A program made the translations under genes and the position numbers. Below are positions 1 through 12,564 of a stretch of 64,000 nucleotides of DNA, piece by piece; position 1 is the stretch's first letter; every line of letters begins with the position of its first letter. The DNA comes from Anaeramoeba flamelloides (Eukaryota; Metamonada; Anaeramoebidae): assembly GCA_027625915.1 (NCBI GenBank), contig JANTQA010000057.1:5084001-5148000 (forward strand), given 5' to 3'. The notes beneath the pieces are model-generated. The model worked only from the letters and a program-made list of their open reading frames with translations, made no database searches and had not been told where the DNA came from.

Positions 1-106
1 ACTACAGATATATTTACTCTTTATATTTGTTAAAGTTATTATGATCAGTTTTTTACAAACACCAATCGTTTTTTTATCAACCCTTTATTTATTAAAAATG
101 TTTTAG

Positions 107-572
107 ACTTTTGGAAAAAAAAGTAAAACCTTTAAAAAGACCCAACACAATTTTTAATTGGTAAGATTATTAGTATCACAGAACCCACAGAAAATTCATT
201 GAAAAAGAAAAAGTAAACCTAATTAAAAGAAGAAATACATAACTTCCAAGAATAATTCAAACTTTTATTTTTTATACAATAAACAAAAAAATTTTAATCT
301 GCGATTTTAGAATCTAAATCGGATTTTGTGTTTTTGGAGATCTCAAAATAAAGTTAATTTTTTTTTAACAAATTTTTTAATTGCAAATCGATCAAAGAAA
401 AACCTGTACCAAAAAGATAGTATTGGAAAAAAAATTATTGTACCTAATCTTCCATTTTGTCTTTAATCGTGTATTTTAACCTTTATTAATAAACCTTACT
501 TTTCCCTATTCATGTTCTAATAATGTTACCAATTAAAAACCACGTTGGGTCTTTTTTCCAGTTTTACTGATT
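107..572. mobile_element. Small TIR DNA element, family F copy 1
   Basis: The two ends are inverted copies of each other: GACCCAAC followed by TTTTTAATTGGTAA near 148-170, and its complement near 524-553. The interior matches, in reverse orientation, the element at about 30344-30752 (shared AGATCTC and TTCTTTGATTGATC-like blocks). It has no coding capacity, so it is probably a non-autonomous DNA transposon. The exact outer ends are uncertain by roughly 10 bases. Confidence 0.5.
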
Positions 573-939
573 TTCCTATCAAGATCATGAAAAAGTTTTT
601 TCAAAAAAAACAAAATATTTGCAAAATTTTTCCTTTTTAATAACTTCAATTAGAATAAACACGATAGGTTAATCAAAGAACTTTGATCAAAATATATTTT
701 TAAAGATACTGAACAATTTAAGTTGGAAAATCCAATTTTCCAGTTTCTATTCATATTTTTTTTCAGATTTAATTGTAAAAAATTTGAAAACTTTTTCGCT
801 ACTAGTGAAGAGGTCATTTTATTATATTTCAAAAGTATTTTAAATCTGATGTTTATATTTCAAATAGGAAATCAATTGTTTTGACTATTAACGAATTATT
901 TGTTATTTAAAATTGGAAAAAAATATTTTTTCATTGATT

Positions 940-1860
940 TTTTGTTAGGATTTTTTTAATTTTTGAATCAAACTGAAAATATGCAGAAATTTTCAGTTTA
1001 TTCCAAAAAGTAAAAAAAAAAATGCATTTAGCTTTTCCAGAATTTAAAAGAATTGAGTAAAATCTATGATTTTTCTCTATTCTTTCGAATTCCGGAAAAT
1101 CTAGGCACCCTATGGACACTTTCGTTAGCTATTCCAGAATTTAAAAGAATTGAGAAAAAACAAAGAAATTTTTACTCAATTCTTTTGAATTCTGGAAAAC
1201 CGTCGTTAGCTTTTCTTGAGTTTTCTGTTTATTAGGAAAACCAATATATTTTACTAATAAAATAGAAAACCCCAAGAAAACCATTGTTAGGTTTTTTTAA
1301 TTTAAGAAATAAACAGAAAATTACAGAAAGTTTCGGTTTATTTCTCAAATTAAAAAAACCGCTGTTAACTTTTCCATAATTTTATAGAATTGTACAAAAG
1401 TAATTTTTTTCTCTTTTCTTTTGAATTTTAGAAAAGCTAGGTACTTTATGACACTCTACAGCACTTGATGGATAATTTTTTTAGTTTTTTTTTAATTTTT
1501 GAAATTAAGAGAAAATTAAATAAAATTTCGGTTTATTTGAAAAGGTAATAAAAAACACCGTTATCTTTTCCAGAATTTAAAAGAATTGAGTAAAATTCAT
1601 GATTTTTCTCTATTCTTTCGGATCCTGAAAAAGCTAGGCACTGTAAAGACACTTTTCGTTAGATTTTTTTTTAAATTTTGAAATGAACATAAAATTTTAT
1701 TTAATTGTCATTTTATTCTTTTGAATTAAAAAAAAACCCAGGAACTTGTTGTGCACTTTTGTTAAACTGTTTGAGAATTTAAAAGAATAAAATACAATCA
1801 TATACTCTGATTGATTGAATTGAATCCGGGAAAATAGAGGACACCCAGTATTTATACTCT
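940..1860. repeat. Palindrome-module array A
   Basis: A run of imperfect hairpins of 60-90 bases in three types. Type I has CCAGAATTTAAAAGAATTGAG arms (shown here to 20 bases: CAGAATTTAAAAGAATTGAG). Type II has AATTTnnGAAATnAA arms in a TTAGG...CCTAA frame. Type III has CTTGAGTTTTCTGTTTATT arms. They are joined by linkers resembling TAGGCACTnnnnGGCACTTnCGTTAG. The same modules recur at about 25247-26135, 46430-46810, 54375-55085 and 57260-57690. No protein is encoded. Confidence 0.75.
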
Positions 1861-3269
1861 TAGTATTTTTTTCTATATTTGATTTTAATTAGATGATACA
1901 ACATTTTCTAAACTATTAGTTATTATCTCTTCAAAAAAAATATCAGAAGTTAAACTTAACAAAAATTCATTTTAACACCCATTTAAAAATTTTTACAGCA
2001 AAATGGACCTTTTTTCAAGACTATAGACAATTAAAACCTACCGTACTTTTAAAAACAATAAATTCAACAGCCTCAAGATTTTTAAGAACTGGAATGTTGA
2101 TGATATTTCGAATAAACTCGATTAATAAGGATGAAATATTTATTGAAGTTTGGTTTTTGTCTAACTTTTTTTTTTCAATTTTATTTTTTTCATACCAGTG
2201 ATATGGGAATATAAAAAACTTTGGATTTCTTTCTATTATTTTGAAACTATAGTAATGGTTAAAAATCAATTAGTGTAACACTATGAATTGATTCTGAATT
2301 TTAAAAACACCAGCACATGATTCTTTTTTAGTAATCATTTTTTTCTTCTTCTCATTTTGAAAAAAATTGTTTTTTTTTTATTGAAACATTTCATTAAAAT
2401 CTTTATGTCTTCATATAAACAAGTGGTTCTGGTTATTTTTTTCAAAAATTTTCAAAAACATTTACATCAATATCTTATTACCTGTTGAAAATTATCCTCT
2501 TTTGAGTCATTTTTTAGACCTGCGACTGCATTGTTAACTTAATCATGCAAAACTAGACGAATATTGCTATATCGATGATATATGAAGAAACATAAAATGA
2601 GAATTGAATATTTTTACTCAAAATTTAATTGTGATTGTATAAACGAAATTTACACAAAAACGCTGTTATTTTTGGCACCAATTTACGTCAACATACGATA
2701 AATAAACAACAAATTTAAAAATAAATGCTATTTGAATTTTTTTTATTTGATCATTCGTTTTGGTGAGTTTGATAAAAAAAAAAAAAACACAATTAAATAA
2801 TTTATTAAAATTTCCATATTTAATAAATTTAAAAAAATAATAAAATTTAAACAATGATAATTAGATGTTTACCAATTGGATTTAGTATTTTAAATCCATA
2901 ATATTGAACAAACAAATCAAGAAAAAAAAATAATTAAATGTTTTGAATTTTTTTTTTTTGTACATTAAAGTAATAAAAAGGGATTTTACAAAATTGTTAA
3001 AAATTTAAAAAAATTAATAATTTCGAATGATTTATTATTTTTCATTATTTTCAAATTAATTAATAAAAACAATTAATACCATTATCACAATTCTATTCAT
3101 TATAATTATTATTAAAATAACTAGCATTATAATTTCCAAGATTTATATTGATAGGTAGATTATAATTTCTTCATCCAAATTAAATCTTCATTCAACATTT
3201 TTTTTTTTTTATGCTCAAATTACTTTTTTCAATTTTTTTCGATCGTTATTGCTTTAGCAATTCCTTGGT
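1861..3269. other. Intergenic, nothing recognised
   Basis: AT-rich spacer with homopolymer runs. Short open frames here have no family signature and look like chance. The last part is presumably the 3' untranslated region of the DENN gene on the minus strand. Confidence 0.5.
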
Positions 3270-5220
3270 TTATAATAAAGATTCTTCAAACGTTGTTGAT
3301 TCAAAAGAAATCAAATGATTATTTTGATTAATATTTTTATTTAAAACGATTTTATACTTTCCGCCTGTTGAGATTTGATCTGGAAGAGATTGTTTTGATT
3401 TTTTTGGATCTAAAATCTCATTCAGAGTATAAAAATCAAGATCAAAAATAAAATCCGAATCTTTATTTACATTAAAAATTTGAGAAAAATTATTTTTTGC
3501 ATGGAAATTTTTGTCTTCGATTTGTAATTGAACTTTTTTTTCCAATATTTCTTTATCCTTATTTTCAAAAAGAAAATCTAAATTTCGATTATCAACCGAT
3601 AAATCATCAAGATTAACGAATAAATAATCCTCTTCATCATTATTATCTTTATTATTATTATTATTAATAATATTTTGATCTAATATTAGAGAATTATGAT
3701 TTCTATTCAGATTATTATCAGAATTGCTTTTTGTATTGGAATTAATTCCCTTATTTTGATTTAAAGTTTGCCGTGAAATATTGTTTGAATAATTCGTTGG
3801 CGCTGAAATTGTAATATCATTTTTATTAACTTGATTTAACACTTTATCAAAAGAATTCCTACGAGTCGTATTTTTAGAGTCATTAATGATATCCCTTTTT
3901 TGAAACATTGTATTACCACTTAGACTAATTTTTTCAAAAATATCTACAGGCACAAGACCATTTGTTATATTATTTTCTCGCAGTTTCATAAAGTTAATAA
4001 AGGATGTTGTATTTGAAATTAGTTTAATAAAATGTTGATTTTCGATATCCATTGTGGATAAAAATTCCTCATAATTTATTATCTCTTCTTTTTCAGTTGC
4101 AAATAGATCCAATTTCTTTTTTTCATTGTTGATTTTATTGATAATCTTCCCCCCCTTCTTCTTGCCTTTAACCTTTCCACCTTTCACATTGGGTGGGTTG
4201 CTTTTTTTTTTGTTTTGCTTTATACCCCCCCTCTTGCCATTTCCGTTTTCTTTACCCTCCCCATTTCCGTTTTCTTCTTCTTGTTTCTTCTTGTTAATTT
4301 TTAATTGGACACTCTGCATATATTTGACCGTTGGACCTAATATTGAAACAAAAAAATCCAAAAAGGCATTTGCTAATTGTAGCTGTAATTTGTCATTTGA
4401 TTTTTTTGAAATATTTTTTTTTTTGAAAAGCGACAAATTGGAAGCTAAGGTTGTTGTTTCCCTTTCCGGAAGCTTATTAACATTCGAAAGAGCCTTTTGT
4501 CGATATTGGATAGTTCCCTTATCTAAATCAACCAAGCAATAGGGTGGCAATTTTAATTTGTTTAAATACCTGTAATGTGATGAATAAACACCTACTAAAT
4601 AAGGGATTTTTTTCGTAAGTAATGTAAACTTTGTAATTGGTAAATATGGGATTATTGTTCTTGACCATCTTAAGGGATACATAATACCAATTAAAGCAGG
4701 AATTAATTGGAAATTTAAACTAGTATTTGATACAAGAATGATCCTTTCTTCAAATAATAATGCTGCGAAAACGGATAAGAAAGTCCTCGGTTTAAATTTT
4801 TTAAATAGATCATAAATTCCCTTTTTTGAAATGAAATGATCATTTACTAAAGGATTTTGAATTCTCATTTTACCCTTCAAAGCAAAATTGGTTTTTATTT
4901 TTGTTTTTTTTTCCTTTTTTTTTTTTTTTTTTTGGCTTTCTTTTGTATTTTCTTTTGTATTTTCTTTTATATCTTCTTGCACTTTTATCTTTTTTCTCAC
5001 CCCCTTTCCGTTCTCTTCCCCTTTCTTTTTCTTCCTTTTCCTTTTCTTCTTTTTCTTCTTTTTCTTTTTGAAATTAATTAAAAATACTTGGGGAGGTTTT
5101 GGTATTGGTTTTTTATTCACAAAAACTAGAAATCTTTTTAAGATTGGTACATTATATTTGCTTTTAATAATAATATTATGGATTTCGTCAATTAAATTTT
5201 GATAAAAGGGAATTAAATCA
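3270..5220 (-). CDS. DENN-domain protein (probable Rab GEF), 5' exon(s) missing
   Basis: DENN proteins exchange GDP for GTP on Rab GTPases at membranes. This minus-strand exon opens after a TATAG acceptor at 5221-5225 and reads on in frame past the first in-frame start-like codon: DLIPFYQNLIDEI, then VPILKRFL and KPIPKPPQ, the usual linker between uDENN and cDENN. After a Lys/Glu-rich insert of about 80 residues comes the cDENN core (FLSVFAALLFEERIILVSN, LIGIMYPLRWS, YLVGVYSSHYRYL). A dDENN-like part follows (LANAFLDFFVSILGP, then FINFMKLREN). The C-terminal third is Asn-rich, ending in about 90 residues with acidic patches. At least one upstream exon carrying uDENN must exist beyond 5221. 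I could not place it with a consistent splice phase. The exon encodes about 649 residues. The DENN assignment is firm; the Rab partner is unknown. Confidence 0.85.
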
Positions 5221-6663
5221 CTATAAAACGAGTTTAGGAAAGAAATAATAATAAAATGAAAAAAAAAGAAATCAATAAAAGATTATAATTTCGTATATAT
5301 TTCATTGTTTAATTATATTATATATAAATTTGGATTCATTGTTCAATTTTTAAAAAGGAATTTTAAATTATATTTTTAATTTTTTTTATCAGAATTTAAT
5401 AAATAAGGCAGTTTCAATAATATAACTTGAATAAATAAAATTTTTTTGTGAATTATTAACCAGCTTATTTGTTAATAAAACCTAATTAAAAATAATTCAT
5501 ATCATTAAATATTCCCTGTTTTTTTTTTAAAAGTGAAATTTTTTATTTTCAGGGTTAATACTTATTTTAATCTACAACTTTTAAAAAATATCAATAATTT
5601 TATTCAAGGATTTAATTTTTAAACTTTTTTTGTTTTTTTTTTGTTCAAAACTTGTGTAAAAAAAAAAGTGTAATAAAGGGTTTAATTTTTATTTTATTTT
5701 TTTTTTCAAAGACTAGAGAATTTTAACTATTTACAGAAATCAAATCTTCTTACCCCCATCTTCACTATTGTCAAAAAAAATTTTCTCCAAGAAAAATGTG
5801 GGTTATCTGACGAGAAAATTAAAATTCATTTCGATCAATTTGAAGTAATGATAAAAAGTTTAAATCGACAGATTTTGAATTCTTCTGACAGTTATATGTT
5901 CGGTATCTTTTAAAATCATTTATTATTTTTTTTAATTAACTTGTTTTTTCTATTATTAGAAATGTATTGGAAAGGAATTGAATAAGAACAAAAAAAAAAT
6001 GAATTGTGACAATACATTAGGTGATTTATTTATTGGCAATGCCCAACAAGAAAAAATGATCAAAACGTTGCTATTTAATAGGACATAACCATTATTTCCA
6101 ATTAAAAGAACACGTGATGTGTTGTATTTTTTCAATTAACTTTTAATCGATACAAATAGATCCGATTACATACACTTATTCCAAATAATAAGATAAAAAT
6201 TGTAATTGCAATATTACTTAATAATTATATTCTTTGTTGTATTTTACCTAAAATAACATCAAGAGCCAGAATTTTTCAAAATTTGAAATAGAAAGCTAAA
6301 AAATTGATTAATAATACAACAATTTGTGGTTATTGTTTGCAAGTTTGATTTGTTTTTTTTTTGTTTAATTTTTACTCAATCAAACTTAACAACTTAAATG
6401 ATCACTTCCCGATTGCTACTGGCACATCCTTTTTAATTAAAGTATCCATCAATTAAAAAATGTTATATGTATATCAGAGTAAATTGCAATCTTGTAGAGA
6501 TTTTAAAAAAAACATTATAATAACAAATTCAAGAAAAATATTTTTGATAAAAGATAAAATTTTTTATTTGACTTATTTTCAAATGATATGGATCTAAAGT
6601 ACATTTCGGAAGTATATTACATAATATCCAAGATCTTTTCAAAAAAATAAAATTCAAGTTTTA
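5221..6663. other. Spacer upstream of the DENN exon, first exon unresolved
   Basis: Should hold the intron and the 5' exon(s) of the minus-strand DENN gene. A small open segment at 5754-5806 has splice-like borders but the wrong phase. The rest is AT-rich sequence in which I see no gene. Confidence 0.4.
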
Positions 6664-7603
6664 TTAAGGGACTAGTCTATATTAAATTTTTTTAGGTAAA
6701 TTTAATAGAGATTTAGAATTTTTTTTTGCCAATTACTTAGATTTGAAATCAAAGTGAAAAACTTCTTAGTATAGTAATGAAATCTCGATAAACGACATTC
6801 ATTAAATTTAGTTATTGTTTTTATAGAAATAAAAAATTTTTCCTTTTTTTCACTTTTTTGAAAGTTGCTTTTTTTCAACTTTTCGCAAAAATACAAAAAA
6901 TAAAAAAAAATATGATCAAGAAAGCAAAACCTTGTTATGTTTGTGGAAGACGTACAAAAAATAGTTTGAAAAATAAACCTGAAAAGGTTTTTTTGGATTT
7001 GCATGAAAAAACAGTTTTATTCGAAAAAAATATACAATATATGATTTACTCTTAATAAAAGATTTTCTTTCTTTTCTTGTACCATTCTTTTTTTTCATGA
7101 ATCTACTTTTTGAGTTTACATTCTTTTGTTTTTGTTGAATTTGAAGTTTTTTTAAATATTCCCAACTTATCATTCCAAAAGTTTTTGTCAGAGTCAAAAA
7201 AAATCAAAGAAAAGAATAAGAACTATTTTTTTAAAAAGTAATTATTTGAAAACAAATTGAGTTCTTTAGAGAGTCAAGTTGGATGAACAAAAGTGAAAGA
7301 GAAAATATTCACTAGTTTTAAATTATTTTTTCGTTTTTAAAAAAGAGAATAAATATTATTTTTGAGAAAATAATTAAATCCAAAATTAATCAAAAAATTC
7401 TCATCTGTTAAAGATCTTTTTTTTAAAAAAAATTTTTAAAAAGTCACTTTTTTTGACAGAATTGTATAATTTGAAAAAAACAAGAACTAAAAGTTCTAAC
7501 ATTGAAAAAACCTGTCTATTTTCAATTCTAAACATATTTCAAGATAAGGATTCCTTATTTAGTTATTGGTCAAAAAAAAAATTAATAGATACTAGTCCCT
7601 TAA
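6664..7603. mobile_element. TTAA-flanked TIR DNA element (940 bp)
   Basis: The element is bounded by TTAAGGGACTAGT at 6664-6676 and the exact complement ACTAGTCCCTTAA at 7591-7603. The inverted similarity continues loosely inward for about 30-60 bases. TTAA at both ends is the target-site habit of piggyBac-type transposons. The interior has short overlapping open frames on both strands, including a CYVCG motif near 6930, but no recognisable full transposase. It is probably a non-autonomous or decayed copy. The right TTAA is shared with the neighbouring element. Confidence 0.65.
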
Positions 7604-8819
7604 GGAAGTAAGTAAATTTTACCATTTTGAAAAATTTTAATTGTGTTAACATTACTGGAAAATATTTTTTGAGTGCCATCAGATATTGAAACTTTGAAAC
7701 CAAAACATCATTTTCAGATCTATTTGTGAAAAGAAAGCGAACCCAAAGTAATTCAGAGTTGAATCTTTCATTTTTTGATTTTTTGAACATTTTTTTAGAT
7801 GAAATTTTTGGTTTTATTAAATTTGGTTATGGATCTAGAAATGTGTTTATACGAATAAGTGAAATTAATCAAATTAGTAAACCAAAAAAATATACCAGCA
7901 AAGGTGTGCATTTGAAACAAATATTTTCTTTTAGAAGACCAAACACGAAAGATCACCATTCCAAATAAATTTGTTGAAATCAAGAATGAAAAAAATAAAA
8001 ATTGATAAAAGCCTGTTTTGGAAGATTTGTTTTCTTTATCTTCTTATTTTGTCTAAATACAAACTATTTTTTACCTTGAATTTCTCGCCCCATTACTATT
8101 TATTATTATTTTAAAAAACCTTTTGTGACAAATTTGCTTTCAAAATTCTTTTTTCAAATATTTTTATCAAACAAAGCCAAAACAAAGAATACTATTTCAA
8201 AAATTAAAATAGAGGGGTTGAATTCTTGGAATCAAAAAACAGTTACAAAAGATTCAAATCAAAATAATTGAAAAATTCAAGAAAAAATTTCAATCAGATT
8301 CAGAATTTTTTTGGGTTCTCATTTAATGGAAAATAAATAATTATAAAATCAAACGTTTTTGTCCAATAAACCCTTACTTCTGAAGAGAAGAATTCTAATA
8401 AATATCTGATTTTCTGAAATAAAACTAGAATTAAATGAATTAAATGAAAATAGAATTTTTAAATTCATTTTGGAAATTCTTTAGAAATAAACAGTAATTT
8501 GTTTATCAAAAATTTTCCCAAGAAAATTATTTTCATAAAGAATTAAAAATAAAACCAAGTAAAAAATAAGTAATTGTGTAAAATGTTATAGATAAGATCA
8601 AGTAATAAATGATTTTTATTTATTTTTTTTTGAACAATCTTTTCATTTTTTTGGATTTCCATATTTTAGTTGGTATGAAAATATATTATACTAGGATATA
8701 TATACCACTTCCGTATTTATTAAAAGATCAATATTATTTGGTTAAAGAAACAATTTGAAAAATTCAGTTTCACATAAATGATGGCACTCAAAATTTGAAA
8801 AATGTACTTGCCCCCTTAA
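7600..8819 (-). mobile_element. TTAA-flanked TIR element, family R1 copy 1
   Basis: The left end reads TTAAGGAAGTAAGTA. The right end, read on the minus strand, is TTAAGGGGGCAAGTA. Both have a GAGTGCCATCA block further in, so these are terminal inverted repeats with TTAA borders. The interior is closely matched in opposite orientation by 27671-29143 and more loosely by 47380-48400. There is no convincing open frame, so it is non-autonomous. Confidence 0.7.
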
Positions 8820-8918
8820 TAATATAATGATTTGAAAAATGTTAAATTTGAAATTGATTTTTTTTAATTCTCTAAATTGGAGATTAAATCACCCCAACAA
8901 CACCAATATTTGTACAAA

Positions 8919-9120
8919 TACAGTTAGTTCCACTTTTAAGTCACAAACTTTCAAACGAATTTAAGAAACAAAAAAAATTAAAATTATGGCACATTTTTTG
9001 GAAATTTTTTTTTAAATTAATTGTTTTACAAGAATCTGAATTTTATATCTTAATTAGGAATTTTTTTTGTGCCTTAAAATTTCGTTGAAAGTTTGTGCCT
9101 TAAAAATGGAACTGGCTGTA
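8919..9120. mobile_element. Tc1/mariner-type MITE, copy 1
   Basis: About 200 bp, almost entirely palindromic, with TA at each border followed by CAGTTAGTTCCACTTTTAAG and ending in GGAACTGGCTG. The internal block GTGCCTTAAA is repeated on both arms. It belongs with the copies at 12972-13173 and 34735-34932. This copy is the most diverged of the three. Confidence 0.75.
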
Positions 9121-9145
9121 TATTGTTATTTTATTTGAAGTCACC

Positions 9146-9660
9146 CCTGAAGGATTTTCCATATTTTATACGTAGTAGCAATTGCTTTTATATCTACAAG
9201 TAAATTATTAGTTTTAAAGTGTGATAAGTTAATAGATCTTGTTAAAATTTAAGGTTTTTATCGAAAATTTCGGAGTTGGTCACAATAAAAACCTTTTTAC
9301 TAAACAAAACCAAAATTTACCTTGAAAAGGTTAGAAAATCTATAAGTCTATGCTGAGAGGCACCTTCACAATATATTCAAGTATTACCAAATTAAAGGTA
9401 CGGGGATAAATATACTTTGAAATTATTTAGAGGGGAAGTTCAACAATTGACAAATCAAATTGGTTTTAAATTTGCCTAGGAGTTCGAAAATTTCGAAAAG
9501 TTTTTGGTTAAACAAATATTTACCTAAAATTCAAAAAAAAAAACAAAAAAATTGGAGGTATTTTGATTTTACCTGAGCAAATACTCGATTAAATGTTTTT
9601 TTTGTCTTTTAATATTGTATTCCGACCACCAGATTGTATAAAATATGGATAGCCCTTCAA
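9146..9660. mobile_element. Candidate TIR element
   Basis: Inverted ends GAAGGATTTTCCATATTTTA near 9151-9170 and the complement of GAAGGGCTATCCATATTTTA near 9637-9656. The interior of about 470 bp is non-coding and has no second copy that I saw in this window. The flanking duplication is unclear. Confidence 0.4.
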
Positions 9661-9893
9661 TATATTAAAATTTTGTCTACCCTTTGGTTTTCACTTCATG
9701 AAAAAGGCTGTAGATAAGAAATTCCTGAAATATGCTTTTTAGTTCTAATTGTTTCTTATTCATCAGAAAATTTTTAGAGAGATTTTATTAATAAGAACAC
9801 CTTACTCATGGAATTTGAAATACAAAAGGGGACAAAAATTATATTGCCTTGTCTTGTTTTCTTTTTTCAGAATCTTTTAAATTTTGGATTCTT

Positions 9894-10669
9894 TCATATT
9901 CCTTTCATTAAGAATTGTTCAAGTTCACTCAAATTATATTGACCTAACCTAACAATAAAAGTACACAACTCAATAATAATTGTTCACCAATTTCAATTTT
10001 TTTCTTTTAGACTTTGACGGACCAAAATAGGAAGGAAAAAAAAAAAAAGATCTCAATCCAAAAGTTTTACCCTTCGAAAATTCAAACTCCAGTGTTATGA
10101 AAGCATTTTGAATCTTGTTTTAAAAATCAACAAAAGTTTTCGTTTTTAGTTTGAGGAAGGAGTATTTTGTTCTTTGTTTGGAAAAAAATTGTTTTTGTTT
10201 TGTTCGACTCAAAAAAGAATTAAAAAAAAAAAGTCTTACCAAAAAGTAGCAATAACCAATGTTTTAATTGTGGATTGGTGTTTAATAAATTTACAATGAC
10301 AATAAAACATTCTTCCTCTGATGTCTTGGTGTTGAACCCAAAAATATGGACTATTTGAACAAGTAAAAACAGTTTGTTTTAAAAAAAGTTAGTTTTTTTA
10401 AATAAGAAAAAAAAAGTAGAGTTATTTCAAAACAAGAAAAGGTTTTTTTTTTTTTGTTACTCTGTAAGGTTGGGTGATATTTTTGAGTCACCAAAGGATG
10501 AAAATTTTTTCAGTCTTGGATAACAGATGTCTTTTAAATCGATTGTAACAATTTCTTTAAAATTTTGATCTTTTGGTTGTGTCAATAAGCATTCGGTTTC
10601 AGTTTCACCTTTCTTGATCTTTAAAATTGCAAATTTGTCTATTATTGATTTTGATGAAATATTTTTCAT
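9894..10669 (-). CDS. Small three-exon gene, hypothetical, possibly one PH-like domain
   Basis: Not recognised by name. Three minus-strand exons join in phase: 10669-10492 (from ATG), 10350-10240 and 9943-9894 (ending TGA), giving about 112 residues. Introns are 141 bases (donor GTGACT, acceptor TAG) and 296 bases (donor GTAAGA, acceptor TAG). Exon 1 reads KFAILKIKKGETETECLL then IVTIDLKDICYPRLKKFSSF. Exon 2 reads HIFGFNTKTSEEECFIVIVN then NPQLKHWLLLLF. Exon 3 ends in LSELEQFLMKGI. The strand-rich body followed by a Trp-containing helix looks like a PH-type fold, but this is inference. Codon variety differs from the flanking spacer, which supports coding. The weak point is the unusual first donor; without splicing, exon 1 runs to a stop at 10457. 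Confidence 0.45.
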
Positions 10670-12564
10670 CGATCGTTCTTTGGTTAGTTGTTAGTGTAAA
10701 TTAACAGTAAATGTATTATATTTTTGCGAAAAAAAAAAAAAGTGGTAAAAAATAATTAAAGTTTGTTAAATCAAAAGTGATTTTTTTGTACTTCTTGAGT
10801 ACAGAACCATTCACTTTTTGAGACAAAAAAAATATTGTTAACAAGATGAGTTCATAATTGTTCTCAATTAATTTAAGTTTTCTAATTATGATTTAGCTGA
10901 TTAGCGATAATTTTCATCACAGATAACTTTTTTTGAGTTTTAAGGAAGAAGAGTTATGTTGTTAATAAGATCTGTCAAACACCCAGTGTAACTTGTGCTT
11001 CGAAAACTGTTTGTGTTTTTTAAAAAAATAACTGTTATCACAAACTAAAGCTCTTTTTTTTTTGTTGAAAATTCTATAGTTTCCATATTTTTTAGGTGTT
11101 TTTTTAAAAAATAATTTTGTGGTTTATTGAAAAACAGATTAACAATAAATAGAACAAGCTTTACAGATCATTTCCTGATGCTTTTTAAAAATTTTTATAT
11201 TTTTGATTTTCCCCTTAAATTGTTTGAGCAAACAAATTAACAAGATTCTTTCATTAAAAAAAATGCCCTCTGTTATCAAAAGAAAATGTGAAGACTTGCG
11301 TATATGGATATTTTTAAAAATAAAAAAAAAACAAGTTTCTTTTTTAAAGAATACCAAGTTAGAATTATAAAAAACACAAGGATTTAAAAACAAGTCCTGA
11401 CACAATTACTAATCATTAATAGTAGAGAATTTGTTTTAGTCCTTGATTATTAATTTCTATTATGTAACAACCAAACTCTAGAAATTATCTCTATCTTCCT
11501 ATTAGAATGGTGATTAATATAATTACACTTTTGCAAAATAATAATCCATTAATAAAACAAGAAAAAAATTACCATTTTCCAAACTTTTGTAAATCTCTAT
11601 AAAACCCTATTTTTTTTTTTTTAAAAAAATTAGATCTACTTTAGTTATCAAACAATTAAATGAATATTCCTTAGAGACCCCCTTTAATGAACTTTGTCTA
11701 AGTTTATTACATGGTTGATTAAAAATTTGGTTAGTTAAAAAAAGGATTTGATATAAAATTTTCCCAATATTAACAATTAACATAATAGTTCTGACTGATT
11801 TTCCTGTTGAGGATTTTTTTTTCAATACTATGCATTAAATGATCAAGAAACCAACAATCGACATTATAGTAATATTCTATTGATTTTTTATTTTTTTCCT
11901 TAGAAAAAAAAACAGAATAAAGGATCTAATGTTGAATTTTTTTTCAAAAAATTGATATAAATTCTAATAGGAAAAGTTTTAAATTATTGAAAATATTTAA
12001 ATTGTGGTAAAATAAGGATACACTTAGAAAAAAAACTAAAAAGAATTCGATTTTTAATTGAAAATTTACTCAAAATATCAAGGTTTTTACTTTCAAAAAT
12101 ATTTTTTTTCTATTAGGCATATAATGGAATTGTGAATGAGCTATTGTTGTGAAATAAGAAAAATAAATGGATAGGTTTTATTTTGAAACAGACTTTTTAC
12201 ACCCTTAGTACATTTTTTGATAATTGTATTCCAAAAATCCAAGTTAACCAATTTTGTCTTATAATTTTGAGAAAAAAGTTCAACAAATATGTATAATATG
12301 TTTTTTAATACGAAAATATTACCCAAAATAAGTAGATAAACAAACTATTAACGATACAAATTAACTTTAAAGAATAATTCACTATATAAGGACCAATTGA
12401 ACTTAAACAATTATTGACTCGACTTTTTTTATATCAAAATTGAATCAGCTCTTTTAGAGATATCAGAAAAAGTTAATTTTTTTAATATTTTTTCCTTAAT
12501 AGATTGATTGAAGAAAGCTACTTTGTCAAAAGATAATATTATTACCACGATTACTAAACTCTTT
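10670..12564. other. Intergenic, nothing recognised
   Basis: AT-rich spacer with poly-A/T tracts. The open frame on the minus strand at 11139-11405 has no recognisable motif and is probably chance or relic sequence. Confidence 0.4.

Noticed and set aside
4126-5202. Plus-strand frames opposite the DENN exon
   Set aside because: Antisense shadows of Lys/Glu codons, giving Phe/Leu-rich nonsense.
5754-5806. Possible 5' exon of the DENN gene reading HFSWRKFFLTIVKMG
   Set aside because: Borders look like splice sites and the sequence could precede the linker, but the exon ends in phase 0 while the next one needs two carried bases.
9941-9955. TTAGGTTAGG as a telomere-like repeat
   Set aside because: Only one and a half units, and it forms the acceptor end of an intron in the small gene.
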